DNA from: Gammaproteobacteria bacterium
GTDB lineage: Bacteria; Pseudomonadota; Gammaproteobacteria; Pseudomonadales; UBA3067
Reading direction: 5' to 3'
Length of the DNA: 8,229 nucleotides
Assembly (NCBI GenBank): GCA_002402085.1
Contig: NVVB01000022.1
Coordinates: 24,106 to 32,334, forward strand
Shown: piece by piece, positions 5,280 to 8,229 of the stretch
Position numbering within the stretch: position 1 is the stretch's first letter
Layout: every line of letters begins with the position of its first letter
The notes under the pieces: generated by a model
What the model was told of the DNA's origin: nothing
The model's input: the letters and a program-made list of their open reading frames with translations, nothing else
Database searches by the model: none
Translations under genes and position numbers: made by a program

Positions 5280-8229
5280 ATGGCCGCGCAAGATAAGTCC
5301 TCTGATCGTCAGGAAAACATTGTAGACACTGCTGTAGCTGAAGGAGGTGCCTACGACATTATTCGTAAACGATTAGTCGAACAAGGGCAGCAGCTGGATC
5401 AACAAATTCAAACCTTAAATAACGCACGCCTGGAGGAGTTTGGCTCTTCCGACATGAATGTCGATGCGCGCGTGCGGGTACGTACTGAAAATAATTGTGT
5501 TGCACGCGATATTGTTCAGGTAGGCGAGCATCTGTTATTTGGGTATAACGTCTTTATTGGTCTCAAGAAGGAAACGCAAGTAAAGGATGTGTTTGCTTTA
5601 TTTGACGTGGTGAAGACTGATTCTGAGGTCGCCATGGAGGAGGTCGATCTCGCGGGTACATTTTTAACCGAAACCAGCTTTGTTAATGATTTTGAAGAAC
5701 TGTATCGCTATTACAAGCACACCAAGCTAGTCGAGCTCACTGTTAAAGGCGGCAAGTTACTGGCGGGTTTTCAAATCGGCGAACGCTTGGAGGACCTCAG
5801 GGTATTCCGTTGGTCAGTGTCTGCGGATGGTAAACAAATCGCCTACATTGATAATCGAGGCGAACGAGATATTCAGTTGCCGCCTGCTTACGATTTTGAG
5901 TGGCTAGGCACCAGCCGGGACGATATTGTGCACGGTCGTCACGCCCATATAGGCATTCTTGATACTGTATTCGTAGAGACCATTGGGGGTGACCTGACCA
6001 TTAAGGTGGAAGATAACACCCAGGATGGCTTGGGTATTTATCGCGAAAAGGTGGATGATAAAACGCAGTCCCTGGACGATGCACAAATATATTATGCGTC
6101 GGTAGGCAGCCTTATTTTATTAAAAATTCGCCCCTATAAAGAACAGACGTGGCGCTACCTTATTTTCAATACGCTAACCCAAGATGTGTTGCGGGTGGAT
6201 GCCATCGGTCAATCCTGTGTCCAGCTTCCCGAAGATCACGGCATTATTTTTCCGGGCGGGTATTATTTACAAAGTGGTGAATACAAAACCTATGACGATG
6301 AATTCACCGGTTTAAGCTTTAAACGGATGATTCGTTCGCCCAATGGTGAAGACGTATTGTATGTCTTCTACGAACCTGAAGAAGGCGTCGTGGGATTATT
6401 CGCGTACAACCTAATCGAAAGAAAGCTCAGTAACCCTATTTATAGCCATGGCTATGCGTTGGCCGATCACGGTCAGCTCATGATTTTCTCAGCAGAGACC
6501 GAGCCCACACGCGTCCACCCGATGCAGCTGTGGAAAACACCGTATGTCAGTGCTGAATTCGCAAGTCAGAGGCCTGCGAGTCAAACTGTTTTAGGGCGTA
6601 TTGGTAATGCGGAGTTAGTTCGCGGTGTGTCTGATTTGTACAGTGTCTGCCGAATGATTGAAAATCAATCAGTGTCGTCTCGACAATATGAAGAGTTGAG
6701 TCGAGGCGCTAAAAAGGTTTTTGATGACCATTATTGGATCGAAGAAAAACATTCCGAACAGATTGCTGCTCTGCTGAAAGAAGTCGCCTCGACTTCAGAA
6801 TTAGTGATTGATGAGTTTGAAAAAGTAGAAAGCATCCGTCAACAATCATCCAAAGTGATGCGTGAGGCGGAGCAACATCAAGAAGAACTTGTGCAGTTGG
6901 TACGTCCTGAAAATTGGCAGACTGCTGAGCAGTACGTGGACGCGTTAGGGCAACTACGTCGCCAACGCGGCCACTTAGTCAGTATAAAAGAACAACGCTA
7001 TATTGATGTGGTGCGAGTAGACGCTTTGGATGTGGACTTGCAACGCATGGAAGAGGGCCTTAGTGAGCAGACGGTTGTCTTTCTATCGGATGAAAAAGCA
7101 TTACAACCTTATTTGGAAAAGATAGACGCACTGAATGCGGATATTGAGGTGGCCTCTACGATGGTCACCTTGGAACCCTTAGTGGAAAGCATCGAAAACA
7201 CTGCCTCGGGATTGGATTTATTGTCGGAACTGATGGGTACTTTGAAAGTCCATGATGCCACCGTTCGAACACGCATCATAGAAGGTATCTCTCAGGTTTA
7301 CTCCAAGCTTAATCAAAGTAAAGCCACAGCCAATCATAAGCAGAAAAACCTCGGTTCAGATGAAGCCATTGCACAATTTGGTGCACAGTTTAAATTGTTT
7401 TCGCAAAGCATTACCAATGCGCTCGGTTTAGCCACAAACCCTGAGAAATGCGATGAGCAGCTTTCTCGATTATTAGTGCAGTTGGAAGAGCTAGAAAGTC
7501 AGTTTAGCGACTTTGAACAGTTTTTAACCGACATCATGGACAAACGAGAAGAAATATACGAATCCTTCGAAATTCATAAACAACAATTATTGGATCAGCG
7601 TCAACGGAAAGCGCAGTCCATAAGTGATGCGGCAGCGCGTATTTTGGCCAGCATTGAAAAACGCTCCTTGAAATTCACCGAAGCGGATCAGCTGAATACT
7701 TATTTTGCATCCGATGCGTTGGTGATGAAAACTCGAGAGTTGGCTGAGCAGCTTAGACGCATAGACAGCGCCGTTAAAGCCGATGATGTCGATGCACGTT
7801 TTAAAGCCATAAAAGAACAAGCCGTGCGATCGCTACGGGATAAGTCCGACATTTATGAGTCCGGCGGCAATATCATTAAACTGGGGCCGCGTCATAAGTT
7901 TTCGGTCAATACCCAGGAATTAGACATCACCATTATTCCCCGCAACGGCACGCTCAACATTCATTTAACCGGCACCGAATATTTTGAACCCATTGAAGAC
8001 GCGAGATTGTTAGCGTTGCGTGATTATTGGGACATGTCATTGGAATCAGAAACCCCTGACGTATATCGGGCTGAGTATTTAGCCAGCTTGATTTTGGCAT
8101 CAGCCAAAGCAGGGCAGCCGGGTAACATGACCGATCTTCGGGCCGCACTCAATGACGATCAAGCGTTGGATCAATGGGTACGGGAATTCGCAGGGCCGCG
8201 CTATAAAGAAGGTTATGAAAAAGGCGTGC
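5280..8229 (+). CDS. Large 'DNA repair ATPase' / DUF3686-family protein, 5' part
   Basis: The frame is open from ATG 5280 to the window edge, giving 983 residues without a stop; the 3' end is missing. AAGGG at 5268-5272 sits seven bases before the start. Characteristic stretches are RVRVRTENNCVARDIV (about 64-79), DTVFVETIGGDLTIKVEDNT (228-247), EDHGIIFPGGYYL (318-330), LGPRHKFSVNTQ (868-879) and the final YKEGYEKGV. Residues about 90-445 are beta-rich with propeller-like strand repeats (SADGKQIAY 181-189, SPNGEDVLYVF 353-363, DHGQLMIFSAE 396-406). Residues about 470-860 are largely charged helix or coiled coil. Members are, from memory, around 1,600-1,800 residues with a C-terminal AAA+ ATPase domain, which would lie beyond the edge; no Walker motif is seen in this part. 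No signal peptide or membrane segment is visible, so it is cytosolic. Its position after the YqiJ-like and flotillin genes suggests work at the membrane. The 'DNA repair' name is inherited and unsupported here. Confidence 0.9.
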   Translation, partial: MAAQDKSSDRQENIVDTAVAEGGAYDIIRKRLVEQGQQLDQQIQTLNNARLEEFGSSDMNVDARVRVRTENNCVARDIVQVGEHLLFGYNVFIGLKKETQVKDVFALFDVVKTDSEVAMEEVDLAGTFLTETSFVNDFEELYRYYKHTKLVELTVKGGKLLAGFQIGERLEDLRVFRWSVSADGKQIAYIDNRGERDIQLPPAYDFEWLGTSRDDIVHGRHAHIGILDTVFVETIGGDLTIKVEDNTQDGLGIYREKVDDKTQSLDDAQIYYASVGSLILLKIRPYKEQTWRYLIFNTLTQDVLRVDAIGQSCVQLPEDHGIIFPGGYYLQSGEYKTYDDEFTGLSFKRMIRSPNGEDVLYVFYEPEEGVVGLFAYNLIERKLSNPIYSHGYALADHGQLMIFSAETEPTRVHPMQLWKTPYVSAEFASQRPASQTVLGRIGNAELVRGVSDLYSVCRMIENQSVSSRQYEELSRGAKKVFDDHYWIEEKHSEQIAALLKEVASTSELVIDEFEKVESIRQQSSKVMREAEQHQEELVQLVRPENWQTAEQYVDALGQLRRQRGHLVSIKEQRYIDVVRVDALDVDLQRMEEGLSEQTVVFLSDEKALQPYLEKIDALNADIEVASTMVTLEPLVESIENTASGLDLLSELMGTLKVHDATVRTRIIEGISQVYSKLNQSKATANHKQKNLGSDEAIAQFGAQFKLFSQSITNALGLATNPEKCDEQLSRLLVQLEELESQFSDFEQFLTDIMDKREEIYESFEIHKQQLLDQRQRKAQSISDAAARILASIEKRSLKFTEADQLNTYFASDALVMKTRELAEQLRRIDSAVKADDVDARFKAIKEQAVRSLRDKSDIYESGGNIIKLGPRHKFSVNTQELDITIIPRNGTLNIHLTGTEYFEPIEDARLLALRDYWDMSLESETPDVYRAEYLASLILASAKAGQPGNMTDLRAALNDDQALDQWVREFAGPRYKEGYEKGV

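Noticed and set aside
5904..8148. Three short reverse-strand frames opposite the ATPase gene (5904-6086, 7587-7820, 7954-8148)
   Set aside because: All lie within a clearly coding + strand frame and show no domain features or ribosome-binding sites.
5280..8229. Walker A/B ATPase motifs in the large protein
   Set aside because: None were found in the 983 visible residues; the ATPase domain is inferred only from the family and would lie past the window edge.

Overview
The window looks like chromosomal DNA of a Gram-negative bacterium, most likely a gammaproteobacterium, possibly marine. This rests on moderate GC content, Shine-Dalgarno-led ATG starts, a secreted PQQ-dehydrogenase-type propeller, and an operon in the YqiJ-YqiK style. 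It is inference; no rRNA or marker gene is present. All four recognisable genes lie on the + strand, and nothing on the - strand looks like a real gene.

Layout. Bases 1-540 hold no convincing gene, only short stop-broken reading frames and one weak promoter-like site. Bases 541-2187 encode an exported 548-residue PQQ-binding-like beta-propeller that resembles polyvinyl-alcohol-dehydrogenase-type enzymes but carries no haem c motif. A 124-base gap follows. It contains an exact 8-bp inverted repeat directly abutting a perfect TATAAT, read here as the regulated promoter of the next three genes. Those are a YqiJ-like inner-membrane protein with a C-terminal OB-fold (2312-3013), a long flotillin/SPFH protein (3184-5136), and the first 983 residues of a very large protein of the 'DNA repair ATPase' / DUF3686 family (5280 to the right edge). 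The last gene runs off the window before its expected C-terminal AAA+ ATPase domain.

How the genes may work together. The three downstream genes form a module: a small membrane OB-fold partner, a membrane-anchored oligomeric scaffold with a long coiled coil, and a cytosolic large ATPase with a propeller-like N-terminal half and a long helical middle. NfeD/YqiJ-type OB-fold proteins are established partners of flotillins. Coupling them to an AAA+ machine suggests a membrane-associated remodelling or surveillance complex, but its substrate is unknown and the 'DNA repair' label is not backed by anything visible here. The two intergenic spacers inside the module (170 and 143 bases) are long for an operon, and each contains a pair of identical palindromic hexamers about two helical turns apart, so internal regulation is plausible. 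The PQQ-type gene has its own ribosome-binding site, is separated by the promoter region, and is probably functionally unrelated.
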